Shown here: positions 32,950 through 42,593 of the stretch, in pieces
How positions within the stretch are numbered: position 1 is the stretch's first letter
Layout: the number at the start of each line of letters is the position of its first letter
NCBI GenBank assembly: GCA_032622095.1
Contig: CP136062.1
Coordinates: forward strand, 225,694,578 to 225,758,577
Source of the DNA: Siphonodentalium dalli
Taxonomy: Eukaryota; Mollusca; Scaphopoda; Gadilida; Siphonodentaliidae
DNA length: 64,000 nucleotides
Direction: 5' to 3'
Translations under genes and position numbers: made by a program
Notes under the pieces: generated by a model
The model's input: the letters and a program-made list of their open reading frames with translations, nothing else
What the model was told of the DNA's origin: nothing
The model's database searches: none

Positions 32950-33126
32950 AACAGCTAGGACCTTAACAAATAAGCCAAAGGTTGATACCAATGGAAATAG
33001 ATATCGCCCTGGAATAATAGGAATCAGGGAGCTAAATGTGTTCCAGAGTCGGGGAGCGAGTACTCCGTGGAATGCTAAAGGTGAAGGTAACTGAAGAATG
33101 ACCTTCACCTGATACATGTGACACAT
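32950..33126 (-). pseudogene. Possible non-LTR retrotransposon C-terminal remnant
   Basis: The minus-strand frame contains LAFHGVLAPRLWNTFSSLI. An APRLWN motif followed by a hydrophobic segment is common at the C-terminus of LINE reverse-transcriptase ORFs. The stretch is too short and diverged for certainty. Confidence 0.35.
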
Positions 33127-33405
33127 TATTAAAGGATGACATCATGTGTATTTGATTTGTACATCATATCTAAATAATTTAAACTGGTGAATTAATGGGG
33201 GAATGGATTTTTGTTAGTGGGAAATTGATTTAACTAGCTGCTGTAGTTCTGGGTTTTTCCAAACCAAATTTGGCTGTGGGATAATAGTCCTGTCGTACAC
33301 TTGGGGATTTATTTAAAAAGTAAACACATATGACCTATGATTTTTCTTGCATTTTCGTGATCAACTGGTGTCAATCTAGCTGGGTAAACACCACAAGAAT
33401 AGCCT

Positions 33406-33496
33406 GTTCAATTCAGTGAATTCTGTCAAAACGTTAACACTGTCGCCTATGATAGGCGACAGTGTTAACGTTTTGACCGAATTCACTGAATTGAAC
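33406..33496. repeat. Near-perfect 91-bp hairpin
   Basis: GTTCAATTCAGTGAATTC...GTCGCCTA, loop TGA, then the complement. There is about one mismatch in 44 pairs. It lies just before a 31-bp minisatellite. Confidence 0.88.
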
Positions 33497-33555
33497 CTAT
33501 GGGAAACCATTTAGTTCAGTGATTTCTTACATGTTAGTGGACCAAAATCTGTCAA

Positions 33556-34126
33556 CTGTTGTGATTGGCTGACACTGATGTAATGCTTGCTGTGATTGGC
33601 TGACACTGATGTAATGATTGCTGTGATTGGCCGACACTGATGTAATGCTTGTTGTGATTGGCTGACACTGATGTAATGCTTGTTGTGATTGGCTGACACT
33701 GATGTAATGCTTGCTGTGATTGGCTGACACTGATGTAATGCTTGCTGTGATTGGCCGACACTGATGTAATGCTTGTTGTGATTGGCTGACACTGATGTAA
33801 TGCTTGCTGTGATTGGCTGACAATGATGTAATGCTTGCTGTGATTGGCCGACACTGATGTAATGCTTGCTGTGATTGGCCGACACTGATGTAATGCTTGT
33901 TGTGATTGGCTGACACTGATGTAATGCTTGCTGTGATTGGCCGACACTGATGTAATGCTTGTTGTGATTGGCTGACACTGATGTAATGCTTGCTGTGTTT
34001 GGCTGACACTGATGTAATGATTGCTGTGATTGGCCGACACTGATGTAATGCTTGCTGTGATTGGCTGACACTGATGTAATGCTTGCTGTGATTGGCTGAC
34101 ACTGATGTAATGCTTGCTGGTGGTAT
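33556..34126. repeat. 31-bp minisatellite (GTGATTGGCTGACACTGATG...)
   Basis: About 18 copies of a 31-bp unit with GGCTGAC/GGCCGAC and TGCTTGC/TGCTTGT variants. All three minus-strand frames stay open, giving artefact ORFs of up to 235 codons. Confidence 0.93.
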
Positions 34127-34586
34127 TAATGGAAAACCTACATATTTCTTCAGACTTTGTACCAGGCCTAAGTTTAATGTGCCTGTCATTTGCAGACTAT
34201 GGAAAATATTTGTCAAGGAAATGGTCTCGGACAAAATTGCGGATGAAGATGGCTAACTCTAAAATCAATTGGTAATACGGCCAAATTTCCTGATAAACAA
34301 GTGATAATACAGCCATATTTCGTTGAATGTTGATAACACGATTTGGGAAATTTTATACCATAGTTGACAGTGGTTAGCATTATTTTGTTGTAAATAATCG
34401 ATTCTAATAACTAAAGCATATTCTGAAGAAATGTTGTTGTTGTTGTTGTAACTTGATATGGGGACCTCTGATCGGATTGAGTACCATTAAACATACGTGT
34501 CAGTAAATTACAAGTTTATATGTGAGCAAGACAAAAAAAAGCTCCCCAAACTCATGCAAGTATGATGCAACCTTCATTTGTTTTAA

Positions 34587-35569
34587 CCTTTCAATGACTG
34601 GAGCTTCCTGAAATTTTGTGAAAACCCTGTGCCAGTGCATTCTCTTATATATCCGAGTCTCCCATAGGGAGCCTAACATATATAAGAGAATACATTGGCC
34701 TAACAATACATATACCTTGACCCTGTAAGCCAGTGTAACATTCTCTTATATATGCAAGGATCTCTATGGGATACTCGCATATATGAGAATGCACTGGCAC
34801 AGGATCTTTAAAGGGGAAGGAAACCCTCAACAAATCAGGCCGTTAATATATTTAGTATATCAACCATGATGCGATAAAACACCTCTCATTTCTCAGTTAC
34901 ATGGCATAATAGAAAACTCCTGCTAATTATTTATAAGATCATGACGTCACAGCCTCACTTCGCGTTACTCATTTTTAGTACGTACATTTATAAAGGCTAG
35001 AACACTGAAATCATTTCGGCGTGTTTTGTTTGTTATTCTGCGCAAAATCCAAGCAATCACAACCTATTGAAGATGTACATAGTATTATAAGTCAAGATTA
35101 TTTATGTTATAATTTTGAACAATTAATTTACTGCCAGTTAATGGCTGCATAACATTTGAATGTGGAAATCTCGGCCAAACTCACATGACTTCTGTATGTG
35201 CAAATATGGCAACCAAACAATCTTTCGCGAATTAAACTATAATTTAATTTATTTATTGTGCACAAAAAACATTCAATCTGCTGTTTTGTTTATTGTCAAG
35301 CAACCAAGTGAGGCTGTGACGTCACAAACAATAAAGGGAGATAATATTTCATCCAAAATGGTGGCGTCAAGTTACCGGGGTAATTGCATGCGCAGGTTAG
35401 TTTGAGACGCCATTTAGGGCATTACTGTATCTCTGATCTTTGGGGCGATTTGAGCTGAAACTTTACATATGAACAGTGAACAGCTTGCTTCATGCACATG
35501 CCTGTTAGTTATGCGATAGTTTCCTTCCTCTTTAATGCTGCACCAGCAGAAACTCCCGTCATCAAAGGG
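34587..35569. mobile_element. TTAA MITE family A split by another TTAA element
   Basis: Left part 34587-34811 and right part from 35532, ending before TTAA at 35570. The two parts join into one normal family A copy when the inner element is removed. Its right TTAA overlaps the donor intron of V1. Confidence 0.75.
34812..35531. mobile_element. 720-bp TTAA-flanked element inside a MITE
   Basis: Ends AGGGGAAGGAAAC / GTTTCCTTCCTCT, an inverted pair with one mismatch, between TTAA at 34808-34811 and 35532-35535. It is non-coding. A family C end fragment (GGGCATTACTGTA, near 35418-35430) is nested inside. The ends suggest a piggyBac- or Kolobok-type non-autonomous element. Confidence 0.75.
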
Positions 35570-35578
35570 TTAACATAC

Positions 35579-35753
35579 TCAGCTAAGATTGAATTCCATA
35601 TCCACGTTTCAGGGAAATATTTCCGGACATGAGATTTAGGAGTGGAGGGTATGTTCATAATTGTGTCTTTCGCAGAAGACATAATATCAGCATCATAATT
35701 CATTCCAGCATCATCATAGAACATCTCATTCTCATAAAGCATATACTGATATT
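35579..35753 (-). CDS. Cassette exon V1 of an A2M/TEP-family gene (first of the array)
   Basis: Internal exon of 175 nt, the 5'-most cassette found. The acceptor is ATTTTTCAG|AA behind a T-rich tract and the donor is GA|GTATGT. After two bases of a split codon it encodes 57 codons. The N-terminal half is acidic and Met/Tyr-rich (YQYMLYENEMFYDD), and the C-terminal end is HVRKYFPETWIWNSILA. The FPETW block is the family hallmark just after the bait/hypervariable region of secreted thioester proteins. A closer AG lies 8 nt inside the exon but would break the shared phase, so the outer AG was chosen. A TTAA MITE ends at 35569, so its TTAA overlaps positions +6 to +9 of the donor intron. The variable half resembles no other cassette here. 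Family assignment is firm; use as an alternative exon is inferred from the array. Confidence 0.85.
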
Positions 35754-35831
35754 CTGAAAAATTTATACCAAAAAAATAACTGATGATGTCTCGAAAACAG
35801 AAATAAAATCCAGCAGGAGACAATAAGAGCA

Positions 35832-36290
35832 AGCCTTGAAATAGTGTGTCTGTCATTTGCAGGTGAGGTCCCCAGAGGGTGAATTTAGTGATGCTATCCC
35901 GCATAGAGGGCTAGCATTACTGAATTCATCCTCTGGGGACCTCATACTGCATGGCCTAATCTGCTATGGGGACGGAGACTCGGATTGAAGTTCCCAAATG
36001 TTGAATATTTTGATGTACACCCACTGGAAACCTCGATTATGCAATGTGTCGTCTGCCAATTTTGGGATATAGGGAAACTAAACTAAAAAAAGAAATAGAA
36101 TCTATGTGAAGAAGTTTCTATAGAAATTTGATAATAAAGAAACTTTCCAGAGAAGATGAGGCCTAAAGCAGAATGAGGTCCCCAGAGGGTGAATTTAGTG
36201 ATGCTAGCCTCAGGATAGTGTCACTAAATTTACCCTCTGGGGACCTCATTCTGCAAATGTCAGGCACACTAAACTCAGGCTTGTCTGCTA
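35832..36290. repeat. Nested palindromic MITE (family D), complete copy
   Basis: CAAGCCTTGAAATAGTGTG to CACACTAAACTCAGGCTTG, with two inner palindromes. Confidence 0.75.
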
Positions 36291-36347
36291 CTTATAGATA
36301 TTTGCAGTTGGTTGATGGACTCAAGATTTTCCCCCAGTGGCTGTAGG

Positions 36348-36719
36348 CAGGGGCGCCGGAAGCATCCAAGGGCAGGGGGGGGGGGGGCAGAGCCTACAAA
36401 AAGGGCACTTTTCCGCAAAAAAGGGCATTTTCTCGGGAAAATAACCATAAATTAATTGTGGCAAAAATCCCTATTTGAATGGTATTTGTCGGTTTTTATG
36501 GCCGTTTTGTGATAAAATTGACAAAAAATTAATATTCCTTGTGAAATTGGTGGTATTTGGGACCAAAAAAGTCACATTTTGCTATAAAAACACGAGATTA
36601 AACACACAAAAAGCATTTTCTGTCTCCAGAAAAAGGGCAAGTCCTGCCCCGCTCGCCCCCCTTGGTCAAGGGCAGGGGGGTCAGCTGCCCCCTCTGCCCC
36701 CCCTCTTCCGGCGCCCCTG
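36348..36719. mobile_element. hAT-type MITE with perfect 8-bp target duplication
   Basis: Ends CAGGGGCGCCGGAAG / CTTCCGGCGCCCCTG with GCTGTAGG on both sides (36340-36347 and 36720-36727). It is GC-rich in the subterminal parts, with a G-run near 36375. Frames inside are incidental. Confidence 0.88.
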
Positions 36720-36984
36720 GCTGTAGGTGATAGAAACTCTGGCACATAAGATAGTAATCCTTCAATGTGACAGTGCTAATTAAAGATACACAATCTAACG
36801 CTCCTAAATTACAATTTATCACATGATTAGCACTATTTTCCTATGTAATATTCGAGCGTAATAGACACGTGTAATATCGTCGCGTGCAATGACGTCACGC
36901 TGCTCTTTGGGACAAAGTTCTCTGTCGGTTAATTATTGTTGTTTTCGATAAAATTTAAGCGATTATATGACCATGTGATAAAAA

Positions 36985-37133
36985 GTATCTCAAACTCGTT
37001 CTATTTTATACGTAATTTATCAACCTCGTCAACTAAATTCTATTTGAGCCTCGGTAAACCTCGTCTCAAATCGAATTTAGTGAACTCGGTTGATAAATTC
37101 CGTATAAAATAGAAACTCATGTGAGATCCTCTA
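36985..37133. repeat. Inverted repeat (foldback), ~65-bp arms
   Basis: TTCTATTTTATACG...AATTTATCAAC pairs with GTTGATAAATT...CGTATAAAATAGAA. The loop is a few bases around 37054. Confidence 0.75.
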
Positions 37134-37499
37134 TTTCTTTGACTTTGTGGTAAAAATTATTTTATTCGAGTCGAGGAACCAGCCCATCAAAGCACAGAGT
37201 TATCAGATATCAATATTTGAAATTTAATATTTTTCACCACCTGGAATATTTGGCGGCCTGGCAAATATCTGATGAATGCCGACTGACTTAATCTTGATTC
37301 AAAATGGCATTGAACAAAATGTTGATATATAACACTTTTTGGGCAATTATACACTATATAGTTGACACTGGTTAGCAATAATTTTGGTCAATTACTCGAT
37401 TCTGATAACTAAAGCGTCTTTTGAAGAAATGTTGTTGTTGGAATCTGATTATATGAGGACCATCGAATCAGATTGTGTACCTTTAAATATATCATGAAC

Positions 37500-37950
37500 A
37501 AATGATGCTATTAAGCAATATATGAGAAAAATGAAGAGAATTTGGGTAAAATGAACCAATTGAAATGAAATAAGACGTAAGAAAACTAATTCTGAGCAAA
37601 CTAAATATAAGCAACCGCAATAAACGACAGAATTATTCATTATTTTCATCATTATTATGTAATATTTATGTGTATAGAAAAAAAAACCATATCCTATCCT
37701 ACGATGCATTCTCAAAAGAGCAAAAATTAGAACATGTGGCATGTTAGATGTTGAAAATTTCTTTGCTTTTCTTAATATAAAAAATAATGTGCTTCAGCTG
37801 AAAACACCATCGGAGAGAAAATACTTTTTTTTTATATATATATATGTCTATTTTTCATATTTTTTAGACTTTAGATGCTAAAGTATTATAGATCTACAAT
37901 AGTACTGAAATTAACAGGCCAAGGTCAATAGTCCAGCTTGCTGTTCACAA
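37500..37950. other. AT-rich intronic DNA, no gene seen
   Basis: Contains homopolymer A and T runs and short frames without motifs. Confidence 0.45.
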
Positions 37951-37984
37951 AAACAACCCAAGGCACGATTCTCACCTTGTGCCA

Positions 37985-38210
37985 ACCATCATGTCAGCAG
38001 GTGGGTAATAGTTTGAAGACTATAGCCGGGCAATAGTTTGCTTGCTACAATTCTCGTCAAGAATGATGTCAGCAGACGGGTAATAGTTTGAAGACTATAG
38101 CCGGGCGTTATTTCACTTGCCACAATTCTCACCTCGCGACAACTGGAATGTCAGCAGGGAATTAATAGTTTGAAGACGAAAGACGGGCGATAATTCGCTT
38201 GCCAGGCAAC
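37985..38210. repeat. ~75-83-bp tandem repeat, three units
   Basis: Units begin at GTCAGCAG near 37993, 38068 and 38151 and share TAATAGTTTGAAGAC. Confidence 0.8.
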
Positions 38211-38327
38211 GGTCAAAACTGTCCGATGACATGTGATCATGCTTCATCGGCTGAGAAGCTAGGTCAGCTCTATGAAATCTATCTATACCAGACTATCGAA
38301 ATATCTTCAAATTCTCTTCTATCTTAA

Positions 38328-38709
38328 CCCTTTACCCAACAAACCGGCCAAATAAAGCTTCAACAGCCTAAAATATCTTCGGTCTGTCTCAATAGAACCA
38401 TACAAATATGGATATCATTGGAACCGGCTCCTTGACCGCATTGTGATAGTTACAGTTAGCCCTGTGCCAATGCATTCTCTTATATATGCGAGTCGACCAT
38501 AGGTCGCCTCGCATATATAAGAGAATGCATTGGCCTAAAAAAATATCTTTTTTTAACACTTTTTACCATTTTTTCTTACATTCTTTAACAATTTTATAAT
38601 TTTTAATGTGTTAAGCCAATGCATTCTCTTATATATGCGAGGCGACCTATGGTCGACTCGCATATATAAGAGAATGCATTGGCACAGGGCCGTTCTGTTG
38701 GGTAAAGGG
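38328..38709. mobile_element. TTAA MITE family B, reverse orientation
   Basis: CCCTTTACCCAACAAACCGG to CTGTTGGGTAAAGGG between TTAA at 38324 and 38710. Nearly identical to 24943-25334 in reverse complement. Confidence 0.82.
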
Positions 38710-38713
38710 TTAA

Positions 38714-39230
38714 ATTACTCTCTAATTTTCTCTCTTTTTCTCTCTCTCGCTGATCTCATATTATAAATATGTCTAATACCAACTTTATTTCTCTGTCTTT
38801 TATTCTCACTTAAACCGTTTATTCCATAGAGCGCAATATTTACACACCTATCAGATGAGTCCACTACATGAGTTGGTGCGAGACAAAAAATATGAGCTAT
38901 TTGTCATGAGCTATTGGATTAAATACTGTTTACATTAAAAAGTCGACTTCTTATTGTGATGTTTGTCTCAAATTACGTCCCGCATACATAGACGCAATCA
39001 TCATGCACCGGTGATACTGTCCAATAAGTAAGTAGGCCTAAATATGCTAAGGAGGACTAAATATGCTAAGTAGGCCTAAATATGCTGATTGGAAAGACAT
39101 TGTATTATAAGCAGTGTCCTTGCGGGATCGTTTTGTAGGGGATAATCTGACGTGAAACTGTATCCTATATGACCAACGTTGACGTGTCCATATAATAGCG
39201 TATCACAATACATATAATTATTGGCATTAA
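38714..39230. other. Intronic DNA, no gene seen
   Basis: Only simple T/C-rich sequence and a small tandem of AATATGCTAAGTAGGCCTA near 39040-39085. Confidence 0.45.
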
Positions 39231-39240
39231 CCCTTTCATG

Positions 39241-39539
39241 ACTGGAGCTGCGCTCATGCAGCAATAGAAATCCTGTGCCAGTGCATTTTCTTATATATTT
39301 TCTAGTGTTCGGTATTCAACGGATTTCGGTATTCGAATATTTAGATAAATTATAAAATTATATAGATAACATATTTTGGAACCAATTTATTATTTAATGA
39401 AATAGCATATTTATCCATGCACATGCTATACGCAAAAAAAAAGAGAGAAAAAAAAGTCTTTTGGCTCCCATAGGGAGCCTCACATATATAAGAGAATGCA
39501 TTAGCTTACAAGGTCAAGGTAAATATTGTCATGAAATGG
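39241..39539. mobile_element. TTAA MITE family A with internal foreign insertion
   Basis: CCCTTTCATGACTGGAGC start. After TTTTCTTATATAT it is interrupted by about 165 bp (ATTCGAATATTTAG type) and resumes at CTCCCATAGGGAGC. The right end is truncated at CATGAAATGG. Confidence 0.65.
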
Positions 39540-39543
39540 TTAA

Positions 39544-39849
39544 CTCTTTTAGTGCCAGGCTTATTTTGTAGGTTTAGTGCCAGGGAATCTTACGTTTTTC
39601 ATGAACATCAAAATTATTACTATGAATACTTGGTGATAGTTTTGAGTTATAACATGCCCCTACGAATTTATCCAGTTTGTTTTTAAATTCGCTATAGCAT
39701 GCTTAAGCATACAAAACAAAATTTCCCCAAAAAAAACAAAAAAAAAACTAACTTTTTCAAAATATTTTTTTAGGGGCGATTTTATTGGCCCTGGCAATCT
39801 ACAGACCGTAAATTAGGGCCGATAAGATTGGCCCCTGGCACTGAAAGAG
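39544..39849. mobile_element. TTAA MITE family E-like, without the hairpin core
   Basis: CTCTTTTAGTGCCAGGCTTA to GGCCCCTGGCACTGAAAGAG with TTAA on both sides. The ends match family E but the hairpin core is absent. Confidence 0.7.
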
Positions 39850-40066
39850 TTAAATGCCTGAAGTCAGTGAGCTATCCTCATCACATCTAACACTCTATTT
39901 TGGCTTTCCTTGGAAGCAAATGTTTCCAAAAGGCCATGAATTCAGACTATCAATATATACCCTTATCGCGATCATAAGATGGATATCGAATCAATAATAA
40001 TTTAGATCATATCATGAAGTGAATGACGTTAACGCTGCCATAATGCCAGCAAAAAGTTATGCATAT

Positions 40067-40146
40067 ACAGTAATGCCCTAAATAATCGACTCCTTAACAA
40101 TAATTTTGCTGTGGTTAAGGAGTTGATTATTTAGGGCATTACTGTA
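40067..40146. repeat. Palindromic MITE family C, minimal copy
   Basis: TACAGTAATGCCCTAAATAA directly followed, after a short centre, by TTATTTAGGGCATTACTGTA. Only 80 bp. Confidence 0.75.
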
Positions 40147-40526
40147 TACTGGGAATGTTGGTAAAGGGTCTATCCTTCCCAGGAGATGGGCGTAATTGCT
40201 CTCGCACCCGTACACACTTGCAATTTTCAAATTCGCAAATTTGCGCTCGTCCCTCTTGCATATGGTGGTTGTAGACAACAATTTAATGTTGAAACTATTT
40301 GAAAGTTTGCTTAGATCCTATCATGTCTCCATTTAGTTATGGGCATGTGAAAGTGTAACTGGACGTATGACTATCACGCAATGACATTTTGTTTGAGACA
40401 ACCCCAACTTATCATTAAATTAAGGATTAAATTGTACCAGTCTTCTGAATTGCAGGAGCAAATATGGTCTCTCGATTTATTTTTCTCATGGTAAAGACTG
40501 GTGACGGGTAATAGTTATTAATTGAA

Positions 40527-41243
40527 GCAGACCAAGCCTGCAAATATTGTGTCCGTCATTTGTAAAATAAGGTCCCCAGAGGGTGAATTTAGTGACGTTA
40601 TTCCGAAAGGTAGGTTAGCATCACCAAATTCACCCTCTGGGAACATAATTCTGCTGAAACCTCATCTGCTATGGGAGATCTAGAATCAGATTAACCCTTT
40701 ACCCAACAGAACAGACCATATTAAAAATGATAAAATTGTCAAAGAATGTAGAAAAATATTATAAAAATTGTTAAAAAATGTAAGAAAAAATTATAAAATT
40801 GTTAAAGAATGTAAGAAAAAATGGTAAAAAGTGTTAAAAAAGATTTTTTTAGGCCAATGCATTCTCTTATATATGCGAGGCGACCTATGGTCGACTCGCA
40901 TATATAAGAGAATGCATTGGCACAGGGCATAACTGTAACCATCACAATGTGGTCAATGAACCGGTTCTAATGATATCCATATTTGTATGGTGTTAGTGAG
41001 ACAGACCGAAGATATTTTAGGCTGTTGAAGATTTATTTGGGCGTTTTTGGCCGGTTTGTTGGGTAAAGGGTTAAAGTTCCTCAATTGACTATAGATACTT
41101 CCCACAAGATGAGGCTTAAGCAGAATGAGGTTCCCGGAGGGTGAATTTGGTGATGTTAGCCTGCTGTGCGGGATAGCATCACTAAATTCACCCTCTGGGA
41201 ACCTCATTCTGCAAATGACAGACACACTATTTGCAGACTTGAA
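40527..41243. repeat. Nested palindromic MITE (family D), split by a family B MITE
   Basis: Left part 40527-40694, right part 41071-41243. It is continuous without the insertion. Confidence 0.75.
40695..41070. mobile_element. TTAA MITE family B, one inner hairpin deleted
   Basis: CCCTTTACCCAACAGAACAG to GGTTTGTTGGGTAAAGGG between TTAA at 40691 and 41071. It lacks the left hairpin core. Confidence 0.8.
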
Positions 41244-41275
41244 GCAGACTATGGGTTGATGCAGTCTAGTAATAA

Positions 41276-41635
41276 CTAAACCAAGGTTTCCTTACAGTCA
41301 ACTCTCAGTCTAGAGACACCGGTATTAACAAATATTTCCGCGATGAACGGGAAATTCCCTTCTGGCGACAGCTCATTAATATTCATGTTTCCAAATATAG
41401 CACTGTTTACCTTTTTGATTGGTGTTATTTGATGCGGCAGACCTTTGCTGTAACCGGTAGGAAGAATAGCTACACATGTTTTTCTGGTTATTAATAAACT
41501 ACTCAGAATAAACTCCTGTTTTTGCTTTAGTGAATCAATACCAATTTTCTTCAAAACGTTCTTAATTACAATTTCGACAATTTGTATTTCGTAAGCCTGC
41601 CATTGTTTTAGCGTAGCCTCGCTTTCATCTAGCAT
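41276..41635 (-). pseudogene. RecQ-like DNA helicase N-terminal fragment
   Basis: A 119-codon ORF that starts at ATG after an upstream in-frame stop. Residues about 35-75 resemble the start of a RecQ-type helicase: a KQKQEFI block like the Q-motif helix, then AILPTGYSKGLPHQ in place of the Walker A consensus LPTGYGKSLxxQ. The Lys is kept but Gly and Ser are swapped around it. A good donor (AAAAAG|GTAAAC) follows residue 75 at 41410, and the remainder of the ORF does not resemble a helicase. So it may be a first exon (41411-41635) or a dead fragment. No other helicase exon was found to its left. Such helicases are often carried by mobile elements. It is unlikely to be part of the TEP gene. Confidence 0.5.
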
Positions 41636-42242
41636 TTCCGCCTTCGGTAATACTTATTTTTAGAACTATTGGGCGGTGCTTGTATGAATAATTACTATGA
41701 GGGCAGAATATGAATAGGTAATGGGATTTGCAGGCAGTTATTGATTGGTCGAGCAACGCATTGCCTGGTGCGAATTGGTTGGATTTCTCCCGTTTGAAAT
41801 ATATTTTTCCATGAATGTCTCAAGACCGTAAGTTGAAAGTAATGAAAATTAGGTCTAATTTTAATAAGACTGGGGTTGATGAAGCTGCTGACAGGATAAC
41901 ATATATTCACCTGAGTTCTGTTGGTTGAGTAGATGCAGATCTGACATAAAATTCAATCCTGCTTTCTGAAAAAAAAATCAATTCATTCAACATATTAGAT
42001 TATTTAGATTTTAAATTTTTAGATTTTATTTGTATAAGATATAACTATTAGGACGTTATCAACGCACATAACACTAAAACATAGTGATATGGAACAATAA
42101 CGACAATAATACATTAACTACGTAACAATTGTGGTATTAAATACTGATATGACTAGTGAATTGGTATGTTTAATAAAAGCCAACCGAAGGCAGGTTATTT
42201 GAAATTAATAATTAATTGTTCTTAAAGTTGTTGTCCACCTTT

Positions 42243-42406
42243 GACTGTATGTACTTCGGCGGCCTCCTGGATATATTTGCATCTGTTTTGTATGTACTTC
42301 GGCAGCCTCCTTGATATATTTGCATCTGTTTTGTATGTCGAGACTGTATGTACTTCGGCGGCCTGCTGGATATATTTGCATCTGTTTTGTATGTCGATAA
42401 TTTGTG
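42243..42406. repeat. ~60-bp tandem repeat, three units
   Basis: TGTATGTACTTCGGCGGCCT ... GATATATTTGCATCTGTTTT three times, just ahead of the satellite. Confidence 0.85.
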
Positions 42407-42518
42407 GGATTTAATAATGAGTTGGGATTCTTCGCGATTAAAGTTTGGAAAATTTCAAGCTTAATTCTAATTTCTTCATACAGAGAACAATCGATTAAAA
42501 AATGAATTTCATATTAAA

Positions 42519-42593
42519 GACATATTATGGACTTCTTCAGTGCGTTACACTGATATACTAGTACTCATGCTACTGGGAGGAATGTAACATTCT
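42519..42593. repeat. Head of dispersed repeat J at the satellite border
   Basis: AGACATATTATGGACTTCTT through GAGGAATGTAAC, homologous to 5801-5880. Confidence 0.65.

Noticed and set aside
33511-34234. Long overlapping minus-strand ORFs (162-235 codons) reading SANHSKHYISV and similar
   Set aside because: They are translations of a 31-bp tandem repeat that lacks stops in all three frames; no domain, start context or splice signals support a gene.
36475-36726. 83-codon ORF ending in Pro/Leu-rich sequence
   Set aside because: It lies within a hAT MITE with a perfect target duplication and includes its G-rich terminal region.
35753-41276. Search for a further cassette or constitutive exon upstream of V1
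   Set aside because: No FPETW-like block or A2M-family sequence in phase was seen on the minus strand; only repeats and AT-rich DNA.
41276-41340. End of the helicase-like ORF (VNTGVSRLRVD) as the constitutive TEP exon upstream of the cassettes, because a GT donor leaves one base
   Set aside because: The leftover base would be T, giving TGA with cassettes that start GA; the sequence also shows no A2M-family similarity.
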